Shown here one piece after another: positions 1 to 5,498 of a stretch of DNA of 6,515 bases. This stretch comes from Planctomycetota bacterium (GTDB taxonomy: Bacteria; Planctomycetota; Planctomycetia; Pirellulales; UBA7805). The DNA lies in the NCBI GenBank assembly GCA_014237955.1, contig JABABY010000119.1:1-6515 (forward strand). Direction: 5' to 3'. A program made the position numbers and the translations under genes. The notes beneath the pieces were generated by a model, which made no database searches, was not told the origin of the DNA, and saw only the letters and a list, made by a program, of their open reading frames with translations. Each line of letters starts with the position of its first letter. Position 1 is the first letter of the stretch.

Positions 1-116
1 TTTATCTCGATAGCGGGTGTCCAATGAACAGACACAAATTATGCTAATTCTGTTTCGTTGCTTAGTGTCTACGAAACTCTTGATTCCTCGGCATTTGTTG
101 GGGTTTTGTAGACGGG

Positions 117-1463
117 CTATCTATCGAGTAGTTTGTAGCCTTCCGGGCTTATGATGAATTTCATTGAAGGTCTTCCACCCGCTGGCGGGTTTATTGTGCT
201 GCTCTCTAATAATTGAGATCGCTCCATTTCGCGGAGTGTTTTTTCAGCTTCATCTACATTCCGGTGCAAACGCGACTTCTGGCACAGCTCGCGAGGGGTT
301 ATCCGGTGTCTGTTCTTTTCGACAAGCCGTAGAATCTGGATGTTAGGTGGGGTTCGGAGCCTTTGCTGCTCTGATAGAAACCACAGAGCTAGCGTGATAC
401 CAGCGTTTATGGACTGAAGATCCACTCTTGCCGTTACGCCAGCGGTAGAAGTATCCACATACCTGGCACAGTGAACGACCAACGCTAGCCGCGACGCATG
501 ACCTTCTGCCTTAAAATGGAATGCTCCATCCATCCCTGCTAAGTGATCACCTGCTGCACCATGTGTATTTACGAAGTCTATCCAGCGTTCCTTTGCTTCA
601 TCACCCATCGATATGGGAACTGGATTGCCATCTTTGGAACCTAATTTCAATAGTTGATCATATAAGTGACCCAACCCTTCTTTTTTCTCTGGGGATACTT
701 CTTGCTCACTCCAACGGTATAGGGGTCGGGGCGGCGCACATACAAGAAACCGTTGAAGTAACCCGTTTTGTGACAGCTTCCCCTCAAAGCATGCCTTGTA
801 GACTGCTGGTTGTATATTTCCAAATATGGATACGTGGGCATTTGGAATGAGAATAGGTCTACTGTTCTTACGATTTACCGTAATATGATCCTGATCATAA
901 ATCGTTAGCATCTGCTCAGCGTCACCGCTGCCAACCTTCCCGCCTTTCCGATACTTATCTACACCTGCAATCCATCCTGCAAGTTCCTCTTTTATTACTA
1001 TTACGCCTCTTCGGTTCTGGTGGAGGCACCAAATTAATCCCTCCATAGTTGACTCATCAACTAATGTCTGGGGGCAGACAGGCTCCGGTTCGTTACGTTG
1101 ATCTCTTGGTATTGAATCCCATTGAGCTAATTCTTCTTCCCATAATGCGAACGCGGCCTTTTGTTTTTCCTTGAGATGCTCAGTGGCAGCCCGATAGATG
1201 GGGGATTTTTTTGCAGATATGTCTGCTATTTGCATTCCCCATATGGAGGCAGGCCGATAGTCGGAGTTCGGTTTAATCTCGATAACACGACTATTGCCGA
1301 TACACCCAGCCAAACAGCATAAACTCGCTAAGGCTATCGGTGCGGGCTCAACACCTATTGCCGCTGCTGCCTCATCGGTAAAAGCCTCTAAAGGTTTGGG
1401 TAAACATGATAGTGGAAAATATTTTTCTTGAATGCCGGAATCGGCATTGTATGATGTAATCAC
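117..1463 (-). CDS. DUF3987 (YfjI-like) ATPase-like protein of a mobile element
   Basis: The 448-residue protein matches the DUF3987 family by several ordered motifs. There is a P-loop-like segment at residues 80-88 (ADISAKKSP) where many relatives have a GxxGxxKSP-type loop. An acidic Walker-B-like EELAGW follows at 159-164, then GNIQP at 215-219 and NGLLQRF at 233-239, whose Arg could act as a finger or sensor residue. The C-terminus (about 388-421, 'ITPRELCQKSRLHRNVDEAE') looks like a winged helix, followed by a GGRPS turn. Family members are common in prophages and integrated elements, often beside primase or helicase genes; their biochemical role is poorly defined. The start is GTG: an in-frame TAG lies two codons upstream, and an AAGGA-like ribosome site sits about 9 bases away. 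It lies downstream of the HTH and integrase genes on the same strand. The Walker A glycine before the Lys is replaced by Lys85, so ATP binding is uncertain. Family assignment is firm; function is inferred. Confidence 0.85.
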   Translation of the reverse strand: MITSYNADSGIQEKYFPLSCLPKPLEAFTDEAAAAIGVEPAPIALASLCCLAGCIGNSRVIEIKPNSDYRPASIWGMQIADISAKKSPIYRAATEHLKEKQKAAFALWEEELAQWDSIPRDQRNEPEPVCPQTLVDESTMEGLIWCLHQNRRGVIVIKEELAGWIAGVDKYRKGGKVGSGDAEQMLTIYDQDHITVNRKNSRPILIPNAHVSIFGNIQPAVYKACFEGKLSQNGLLQRFLVCAPPRPLYRWSEQEVSPEKKEGLGHLYDQLLKLGSKDGNPVPISMGDEAKERWIDFVNTHGAAGDHLAGMDGAFHFKAEGHASRLALVVHCARYVDTSTAGVTARVDLQSINAGITLALWFLSEQQRLRTPPNIQILRLVEKNRHRITPRELCQKSRLHRNVDEAEKTLREMERSQLLESSTINPPAGGRPSMKFIISPEGYKLLDR

Positions 1464-1506
1464 TGTCTAAAATCCTTTTTAGTTCCTAGAAGGGTTTAGT
1501 TGGTTT

Positions 1507-1539
1507 AGGCCTCGGGATGACGCCCCGGGGCCTTTTTTT
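1507..1539 (+). terminator. Rho-independent terminator, plus-strand orientation
   Basis: A 10-base-pair GC-rich stem (1507-1516 with 1524-1533, one G-U pair) encloses a 7-base loop and runs into seven T residues at 1533-1539. The U tract is on the plus-strand transcript, opposite to the flanking HTH and DUF3987 genes. Read on the minus strand the hairpin is followed by TAAACC and has no U run, so it would be a poor terminator for those genes. It may block transcripts running antisense through the DUF3987 gene, or act as a partial attenuator between the two minus-strand genes. Confidence 0.7.
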
Positions 1540-1543
1540 GTCC

Positions 1544-1780
1544 CTACACGTATTCCTTAACGGGCTTCTCGATGCGCTTGCGTCGCGTCGCCTCAGTTCG
1601 GGCCGCCGTCATTCGCTTTCGCATAAAATCAACGGCATCAGCTTCGGTAATGCGCCACCGTGGGCGAGAATCGCCCGAGGACATATTGGCCGCAACGAGT
1701 TCGCCGGAATTGATCCAACCGTAAATCTTGGAGATTTTAACTTGCCATCTTTGGGAAAGTTGAGGTGGGGTAAGTAGCAT
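1544..1780 (-). CDS. Helix-turn-helix (HTH_17/excisionase-like) small protein, candidate recombination directionality factor
   Basis: This 78-residue basic protein has the MerR/excisionase-type winged-helix pattern. 'LLTPPQLSQRWQVKISKIY' (2-20) forms the helix-turn-helix, 'GWINSGELVA' (21-30) the recognition-helix end and turn, 'RWRITEAD' (41-48) the wing strand, and 'AVDFMRKR' the following helix. The tail (60-76) is rich in Lys and Arg and could make extra DNA contacts. Small HTH_17 proteins next to a tyrosine integrase often act as Xis or as repressors of the element. The ATG start is well supported by an AGGAG at 1788-1792 with a 7-base spacer. The upstream 160 bases hold four inverted repeats that could be its binding sites. 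It is followed by a hairpin and then the DUF3987 gene. The fold is clear; the excisionase role is inferred from size and position, and a plain transcriptional regulator is the alternative. Confidence 0.8.
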   Translation of the reverse strand: MLLTPPQLSQRWQVKISKIYGWINSGELVAANMSSGDSRPRWRITEADAVDFMRKRMTAARTEATRRKRIEKPVKEYV

Positions 1781-1787
1781 TTTTTGA

Positions 1788-1792
1788 CTCCT
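1788..1792 (-). promoter_or_regulatory. Ribosome binding site of the HTH gene
   Basis: AGGAG on the minus strand lies 7 bases upstream of the ATG at 1780. It fixes the start of the 78-residue HTH protein. Confidence 0.7.
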
Positions 1793-1799
1793 ACAGAAC

Positions 1800-1823
1800 G
1801 GACAAATTAACTAACGTTTGTCC
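1800..1823. repeat. Inverted repeat GGACAAA-N10-TTTGTCC, possible operator
   Basis: Perfect 7-base arms (1800-1806 and 1817-1823) are separated by 10 bases, so arm centres are 17 bases apart, close to one and a half helical turns. The repeat lies just upstream of the ribosome site of the HTH gene, where an autoregulatory operator or the promoter would be expected. The regulatory role is inferred from position and symmetry. Confidence 0.5.
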
Positions 1824-1845
1824 AGTTTTAGAGCCAAAAGAAATT

Positions 1846-1861
1846 ACGTCTAGAAAGACGT
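1846..1861. repeat. Short inverted repeat ACGTCT-AGAA-AGACGT
   Basis: Perfect 6-base arms with a 4-base loop lie between the GGACAAA inverted repeat and the first copy of the 17-base palindrome. It could be a protein-binding site or a weak hairpin. No T tract follows on either strand, so a terminator is unlikely. Confidence 0.45.
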
Positions 1862-1864
1862 TTA

Positions 1865-1881
1865 GACATTTGAGAAATGTC
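1865..1881. repeat. 17-base palindrome, copy 1 (GACATTTGAGAAATGTC)
   Basis: Perfect 7-base arms surround a GAG centre. An identical copy begins exactly 50 bases further on, at 1915, and both are followed by AAA. The pair sits between the integrase stop and the HTH start. It resembles a paired operator or recombinase/Xis binding site. Neither strand shows a U run directly after the stem. Confidence 0.7.
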
Positions 1882-1914
1882 AAAAGCTATTTTGGAAACT
1901 ATTTTTTTTCTTTC

Positions 1915-1931
1915 GACATTTGAGAAATGTC
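1915..1931. repeat. 17-base palindrome, copy 2 (GACATTTGAGAAATGTC)
   Basis: Identical to the copy at 1865 and in the same register, 50 bases away. It ends 8 bases from the integrase stop codon, so it would form a hairpin in the 3' end of the integrase mRNA. On that transcript the stem is followed by an A-rich stretch rather than U residues, so standard intrinsic termination is not supported. Confidence 0.7.
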
Positions 1932-1939
1932 AAAGGTAT

Positions 1940-3091
1940 CTACTCGGCTAATAGCCACTCACGAACGTGATTAGCCACCTTTTCTAATCGTTCATCTTCG
2001 ATGCCCTGTCGGTAGACTGCCGCCATTGAATCATCTACGTGACCCATTACACAATCAACCGCTACCTGATCACGGCACCCACCCGCTATGGTTTCAAACG
2101 TTCGGCGAAGATCATAAAAGGTGATATCTTCTCGTGACAGTTCCAGGCTATTGCGGAGTTTCGTAAACTCCTTTGCTATCGCATCATCCTTGTACCAGCG
2201 ACCGTTCTTCGTTTGCTGCACCTTAATAAATGGTGTGCCCCAAATGGTTCTGAATACGCGCGGTTCAAATTCTGGTGCTGCGACTGGCGCGGGGTCGTTG
2301 ATTATTTCCGTGAGTGCTTCCACTGTTTCCGGCCATAGCTTACAGCGTCTATGGACATAGGTTTTCGGCCTGGGGTAATCCACCCAACCACCCTTGAGGT
2401 CTATGTCGGTTTTCTTCAGCTCGGCACAATCACCATTACCGAATCCACAGTTGATACCCAAGAGTATCCAAGCGTGCAGGTTGGCATTCGCTTCCTCTAG
2501 CAAAAAGAGGATATTGTCGGCATCTATGTCCCTCCTGCCTTGCTCATACTTGGCCTTCCGCTTGGCCCGGGCCGATGCCCCTTTGAAGTCCGGCCCGAAT
2601 TTAACCGGCTTTTCAATTTCATCTGACTCATAGCCCCATTTGAAAAGCGAACGAGTGCGGGTGATGTAGTTCTGGAGTCGGGAGGTGCTAAACCCCTTCG
2701 CCCATTTCGCCCGCAACTTGGCGAAGTCTTTTGCGGATAGCTCGGAAACAAGTTTCTTCTTGCCTAGTATCTCTACCAGTTCGCGGAATGTATCGCGGTA
2801 GTTCTGCCAGTGGTATCTGGTGATATTGCCGCTATCCACCTCCATCTCCTTGGATGCCAAGAAGGTGTTGGCTAGCTGCTGCACCGTTAAACCCTCCTGC
2901 TCCTGAGAGGGCGGAGTTTTGCCCACAACGAAGTACTGGTAGGTCTCAAGGGCGGCATCGCGGTCGGCCCATAGGCCAAAATATCGAGTCTGACCCTTGA
3001 TTTTCTTGGCCCATTGGCCGCTGCCGTGGGCAAAAAGCGGGTAGGAAGGATACGGTTTCTTGGGTTTCTTTTTGGTAGAATTAACAACCAT
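1940..3091 (-). CDS. Tyrosine recombinase (phage-type integrase), planctomycete-type
   Basis: This 383-residue integrase would catalyse site-specific insertion and excision of the element. An N-terminal segment (about 18-50, 'PLFAHGSGQWAKKIKGQTRYFGLW') looks like the arm-type DNA-binding domain of related integrases. A SAM-like core-binding domain covers about 68-157. In the catalytic domain I see the beta-hairpin Lys in YPRPKT (K243), the box II region FYDLRRTFET (R329), GH (H351) and the nucleophile Tyr in AAVYRQ (Y360), nine residues after the His as is usual. Two positions differ from the textbook site: the HxxR His is Tyr326, and the box I region reads GFGNGD with no Arg. I recall the same features in planctomycete integrases. 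The ATG has an AGGAGG ribosome site 8 bases upstream. The gene is full length and reads away from the adjacent tRNA-Arg, the probable integration site. Confidence 0.9.
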   Translation of the reverse strand: MVVNSTKKKPKKPYPSYPLFAHGSGQWAKKIKGQTRYFGLWADRDAALETYQYFVVGKTPPSQEQEGLTVQQLANTFLASKEMEVDSGNITRYHWQNYRDTFRELVEILGKKKLVSELSAKDFAKLRAKWAKGFSTSRLQNYITRTRSLFKWGYESDEIEKPVKFGPDFKGASARAKRKAKYEQGRRDIDADNILFLLEEANANLHAWILLGINCGFGNGDCAELKKTDIDLKGGWVDYPRPKTYVHRRCKLWPETVEALTEIINDPAPVAAPEFEPRVFRTIWGTPFIKVQQTKNGRWYKDDAIAKEFTKLRNSLELSREDITFYDLRRTFETIAGGCRDQVAVDCVMGHVDDSMAAVYRQGIEDERLEKVANHVREWLLAE

Positions 3092-3099
3092 GCTAAATG

Positions 3100-3105
3100 C
3101 CTCCT
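3100..3105 (-). promoter_or_regulatory. Strong ribosome binding site of the integrase gene
   Basis: A full AGGAGG on the minus strand lies 8 bases upstream of the integrase ATG and settles the start at 3091. Confidence 0.75.
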
Positions 3106-3120
3106 AAAACCCTTGATTTA

Positions 3121-3132
3121 AGAGCAACGGTT
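3121..3132 (+). repeat. 12-base partial copy of tRNA-Arg (D-stem/anticodon-stem), attachment-site candidate
   Basis: AGAGCAACGGTT here is identical to 3244-3255 inside the tRNA-Arg gene and has the same orientation. It is followed by AAACC, which also occurs in the tRNA four bases later (3260-3264), so the match continues if the TCCT around the anticodon is skipped. It lies 30 bases upstream of the integrase start. This is where an attachment core or a displaced tRNA fragment would be expected. A 12-base match between the tRNA and about 100 adjacent bases is unlikely by chance. Its exact role (core, arm site or old scar) cannot be told from this window. Confidence 0.55.
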
Positions 3133-3208
3133 AAACCCGGGCTACCTGGGAAGGAGTACCAACGGGTGTACCGTAATTGTATCGGATTTAGGAGTGCAAG
3201 AAAACCAC

Positions 3209-3214
3209 TATATT
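3209..3214 (+). promoter_or_regulatory. Possible -10 box of the tRNA-Arg gene
   Basis: TATATT lies ten bases before the mature tRNA 5' end, which puts the predicted transcription start about three bases upstream of it. No good -35 box is visible at the usual distance (ATTTAG at 3186-3191 is weak). Confidence 0.35.
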
Positions 3215-3223
3215 TATAGGGTC

Positions 3224-3296
<73 letters not shown>

Positions 3297-3297
3297 C

Positions 3298-3311
3298 TCG
3301 CAGGTTCAATC
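3298..3311 (+). repeat. T-arm partial copy just downstream of tRNA-Arg, possible integration scar
   Basis: TCGCAGGTTCAATC repeats the tRNA segment 3270-3284 (TCGCAGGTTCGAATC) with a single missing G. It starts one base after the discriminator base. It could be the displaced remnant of an earlier tRNA 3' end, or a local slippage duplication. Confidence 0.5.
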
Positions 3312-3350
3312 ACTACCAGAATTCCCTTTCTTTTCTTAAGGCGCATTGCT

Positions 3351-4442
3351 GTGGAGACCATCCTTGTTACCGGTGGTGCTGGATTCATCGGCGGCTGTTT
3401 CGTCCGCCATTGGATCCAAGAATTCCCGGGACAAGTTATCAATCTCGATCTGCTGACCTATGCCGGTAATCTCGATTCCCTGCGGGGTGTCGTCGATGAC
3501 CCGCGACATATTTTTGTACAGGGGGACATCCGCAACCGGACAACCGTATCTAGTGTGCTGGCCCAATACCGGCCACAGGCAATCCTCCATTTTGCGGCTG
3601 AGTCACATGTCGACCGCTCGATTGACGGACCCGCTGATTGTATTTCCACCAATGTCATCGGAACTTCCGTTTTATTGGAGTGTGCACTTGAATACTGGCG
3701 AACTCGCTCAACCCAACAGCAACATTCCTTTCGTTTTCTGCATGTTTCGACCGATGAGGTGTATGGATCGATAGAACCGGGCCACAAGGCACGCGAAGGA
3801 GACGCATACGCCCCCAGCTCTCCCTATGCAGCTTCCAAAGCGGGGGCAGACCATTTTGTACGAGCCTACCAACAGACCTACGGCCTGCCCACACTCATCA
3901 CCCACAGTTCGAACAATTATGGGCCTTACCAGTTTCCCGAAAAGTTAGTGCCGCTGACGATCCTCAATGCACTTGCCGGAAAATCACTGCCCGTATATGG
4001 CGATGGCACAAACATTCGTGACTGGCTGCATGTCGAAGATCACTGCAGTGCCTTGCGAGCGGTCCTCAGGCGAGGCAACGCTGGAGAGAGCTACCACATC
4101 GGTGGTAACTGCGAACGGACCAATTTGTCTGTTGTGGAGGCGATTTGTACTATTGTCGATCGCTTGACAACAGATGACGCCAATCGACCAACACGCAAGC
4201 AGATTGCCTTTGTGGAAGACCGACCTGGCCACGATCATCGCTATGCCCTTGACTCCAATAACATTAGGCAAACACTTGGCTGGTCGCCCTCACACCTCTT
4301 TGAAGCAGGCTTGGAAGCGACCGTGCAGTGGTACCTAGAACATCCCGACTGGGTGCAGCGAATCTGCAATGGAACATATCACGGAGAGCGACTTGGCTTA
4401 TCCAACGAGTCGCGTTTTGAAACTGAGTCGGATAGTCACTAA
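3351..4442 (+). CDS. rmlB: dTDP-glucose 4,6-dehydratase
   Basis: RmlB is a cytoplasmic extended short-chain dehydrogenase. It converts dTDP-glucose to dTDP-4-keto-6-deoxyglucose with bound NAD, the second step of dTDP-L-rhamnose synthesis. The NAD-binding Rossmann motif TGGAGFIGG is at residues 7-15. The catalytic STDEVYG box is at 133-139 (T134, D135, E136), and the YxxxK pair is Y159 and K163 in SPYAASKAG. Family blocks SNNYGPYQFPEKL (187-199), IRDWLHVEDH (222-231) and RPGHD (291-295) are all present. At 363 residues it is within or slightly above the usual length. The start is GTG, with an AAGG nine bases upstream, and the N-terminus (METILVTGGAGFIG) aligns with the family's. rmlA begins 16 bases after its stop, so the two are probably co-transcribed. 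rmlC and rmlD are not in the window. The gene looks intact and chromosomal. Confidence 0.95.
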   Translation: METILVTGGAGFIGGCFVRHWIQEFPGQVINLDLLTYAGNLDSLRGVVDDPRHIFVQGDIRNRTTVSSVLAQYRPQAILHFAAESHVDRSIDGPADCISTNVIGTSVLLECALEYWRTRSTQQQHSFRFLHVSTDEVYGSIEPGHKAREGDAYAPSSPYAASKAGADHFVRAYQQTYGLPTLITHSSNNYGPYQFPEKLVPLTILNALAGKSLPVYGDGTNIRDWLHVEDHCSALRAVLRRGNAGESYHIGGNCERTNLSVVEAICTIVDRLTTDDANRPTRKQIAFVEDRPGHDHRYALDSNNIRQTLGWSPSHLFEAGLEATVQWYLEHPDWVQRICNGTYHGERLGLSNESRFETESDSH

Positions 4443-4458
4443 CAACGCACCACCAAAT

Positions 4459-5307
4459 ATGATGGCGCCGATTAGTAGTTACAAAAAAGGAATCATCCTG
4501 GCTGGGGGTACCGGATCGCGGCTTTACCCGGAAACGCGCACTGTGAGTAAGCAGTTGCTGCCGGTTTTTGATAAGCCGATGATCCACTACCCGCTTTCTA
4601 CGTTTATCTTGGCGGGAATCCGCGACATTTTGATCATTTCGACTCCAAATCACCTCGGCAGCTTTGAGCATCTATTGGGGGACGGAAACGATCTGGGCAT
4701 CTCTTTACAATACGCTGTCCAAGTGACTCCCGATGGCCTGCCGGAAGCGTATGGGATCGGTCGCCGCTTCATTGGCAGTGACAATGTGGCGATGATACTT
4801 GGTGATAATATTTTTTATGGGCCTCACTTTGAGCAACAATTGGCAACTGCAACGTCTCGAAGGTCGGGGGGTACTATCTTCGTCAAGGCCACCGAGGATG
4901 CAAATCGCTACGGTGTGTTGGAACTCGACCCCGAGGGTCGGCCCCTCTCTCTTGAAGAAAAACCGGCTCAACCAAAATCAAATCTGGCCGTCACGGGAAT
5001 CTATTTTTTTGATAATCGCGTACTAGACATCGCAGCAGATCTAACACCCTCTGCTCGGGGTGAAACGGAAATTGTGGATGTGATTCGTCACTATCTGGAT
5101 CTTGGGGAACTCTGTGTTGAGCAGCTAGATTCAAAATGTGCCTGGCTCGATGCGGGGACCCACGAATCACTCACGCTCGCTGCACGCTCTATTGAAGAAG
5201 TCCAGCGGCGTGACGGAATCAAAATTGGCTGCCCGGAGCAGGCATCCCTCGCAATGGGCTTTATTACCGAGAAACATCGAGAAGCTGGCGGATCGAGAAC
5301 AACATAG
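4459..5307 (+). CDS. rmlA: Glucose-1-phosphate thymidylyltransferase, C-terminus possibly frameshifted
   Basis: RmlA joins glucose-1-phosphate and dTTP to make dTDP-glucose, the step before RmlB. From the ATG at 4459 the protein has 282 residues. The nucleotide-binding loop is AGGTGSRLYPET (15-26) with K31. The Mg-binding Asp is in LGDNIFYG (D116), followed by EEKP (166-169), TGIYFFD (179-185) and WLDAGTHESL (229-238, D231). An in-frame ATG at 4369 would overlap rmlB by 74 bases and add residues the family lacks. I chose 4459, though no clear ribosome site precedes it; 4462 is equally possible. Translation is probably coupled to rmlB. The last residues (EKHREAGGSRTT) do not look like the family's C-terminal helix, while the next frame at 5273-5347 reads NIEKLADREQHSLADAVRPL. 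One lost or gained base near 5266-5275 would restore a protein of about 295 residues, the usual length. The catalytic core is unaffected. Confidence 0.93.
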   Translation: MMAPISSYKKGIILAGGTGSRLYPETRTVSKQLLPVFDKPMIHYPLSTFILAGIRDILIISTPNHLGSFEHLLGDGNDLGISLQYAVQVTPDGLPEAYGIGRRFIGSDNVAMILGDNIFYGPHFEQQLATATSRRSGGTIFVKATEDANRYGVLELDPEGRPLSLEEKPAQPKSNLAVTGIYFFDNRVLDIAADLTPSARGETEIVDVIRHYLDLGELCVEQLDSKCAWLDAGTHESLTLAARSIEEVQRRDGIKIGCPEQASLAMGFITEKHREAGGSRTT

Positions 5308-5347
5308 TTTGGCCGATGCTGTTCGTCCTCTCGTGAAAACAATGTAA
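5273..5347 (+). other. Out-of-frame remnant of the RmlA C-terminus
   Basis: This stretch is in the other forward frame and overlaps the annotated rmlA end. It translates to NIEKLADREQHSLADAVRPL plus a short tail and stops at a TAA (5345-5347). The 'IEKLAD' segment resembles the 'LEKLA'-type helix that normally follows the 'GFI' segment of RmlA proteins. Joining it to rmlA through a single-base shift gives the expected family length. It could be a real mutation, a sequencing error or, less likely, a recoding site. Confidence 0.45.
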
Positions 5348-5416
5348 GCGGCCTAAAGATCCAAGATGCGTGAGCCCTTTTTCTTCACATAGTGCGTATC
5401 TCAAGTGCCGGATCGG

Positions 5417-5446
5417 TTGACAGTCTTTGGGCGAGGAGGGGAGAAT
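5417..5446 (+). promoter_or_regulatory. Putative promoter of the lipoprotein gene
   Basis: A perfect TTGACA (5417-5422) is followed after 18 bases by GAGAAT (5441-5446), four of six matches to the -10 consensus. The predicted start would be near 5453, leaving a leader of about 45 bases before the ATG at 5499. The spacer contains AGGAGGGG, which also looks like a ribosome site for a five-codon frame (5445-5462), so the two readings compete. Confidence 0.4.
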
Positions 5447-5498
5447 GGCACTGAGTTTGTGACCCGTATGTTATTCCTCCTTGATCCTGAAATCAACG

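Noticed and set aside
521..850. Plus-strand open frame of 109 codons inside the DUF3987 gene
   Set aside because: It is antisense to conserved DUF3987 motifs and shows no ribosome site or domain of its own.
1517..1777. Plus-strand open frame of 86 codons over the HTH gene
   Set aside because: It is antisense to a well-supported HTH gene with a good ribosome site, shows no family motif, and starts inside the terminator hairpin.
1865..1931. The paired palindromes as intrinsic terminators or as a CRISPR array
   Set aside because: No U run directly follows the stem on either strand, and two copies with a single 33-base interval and no nearby cas gene do not make a CRISPR array.
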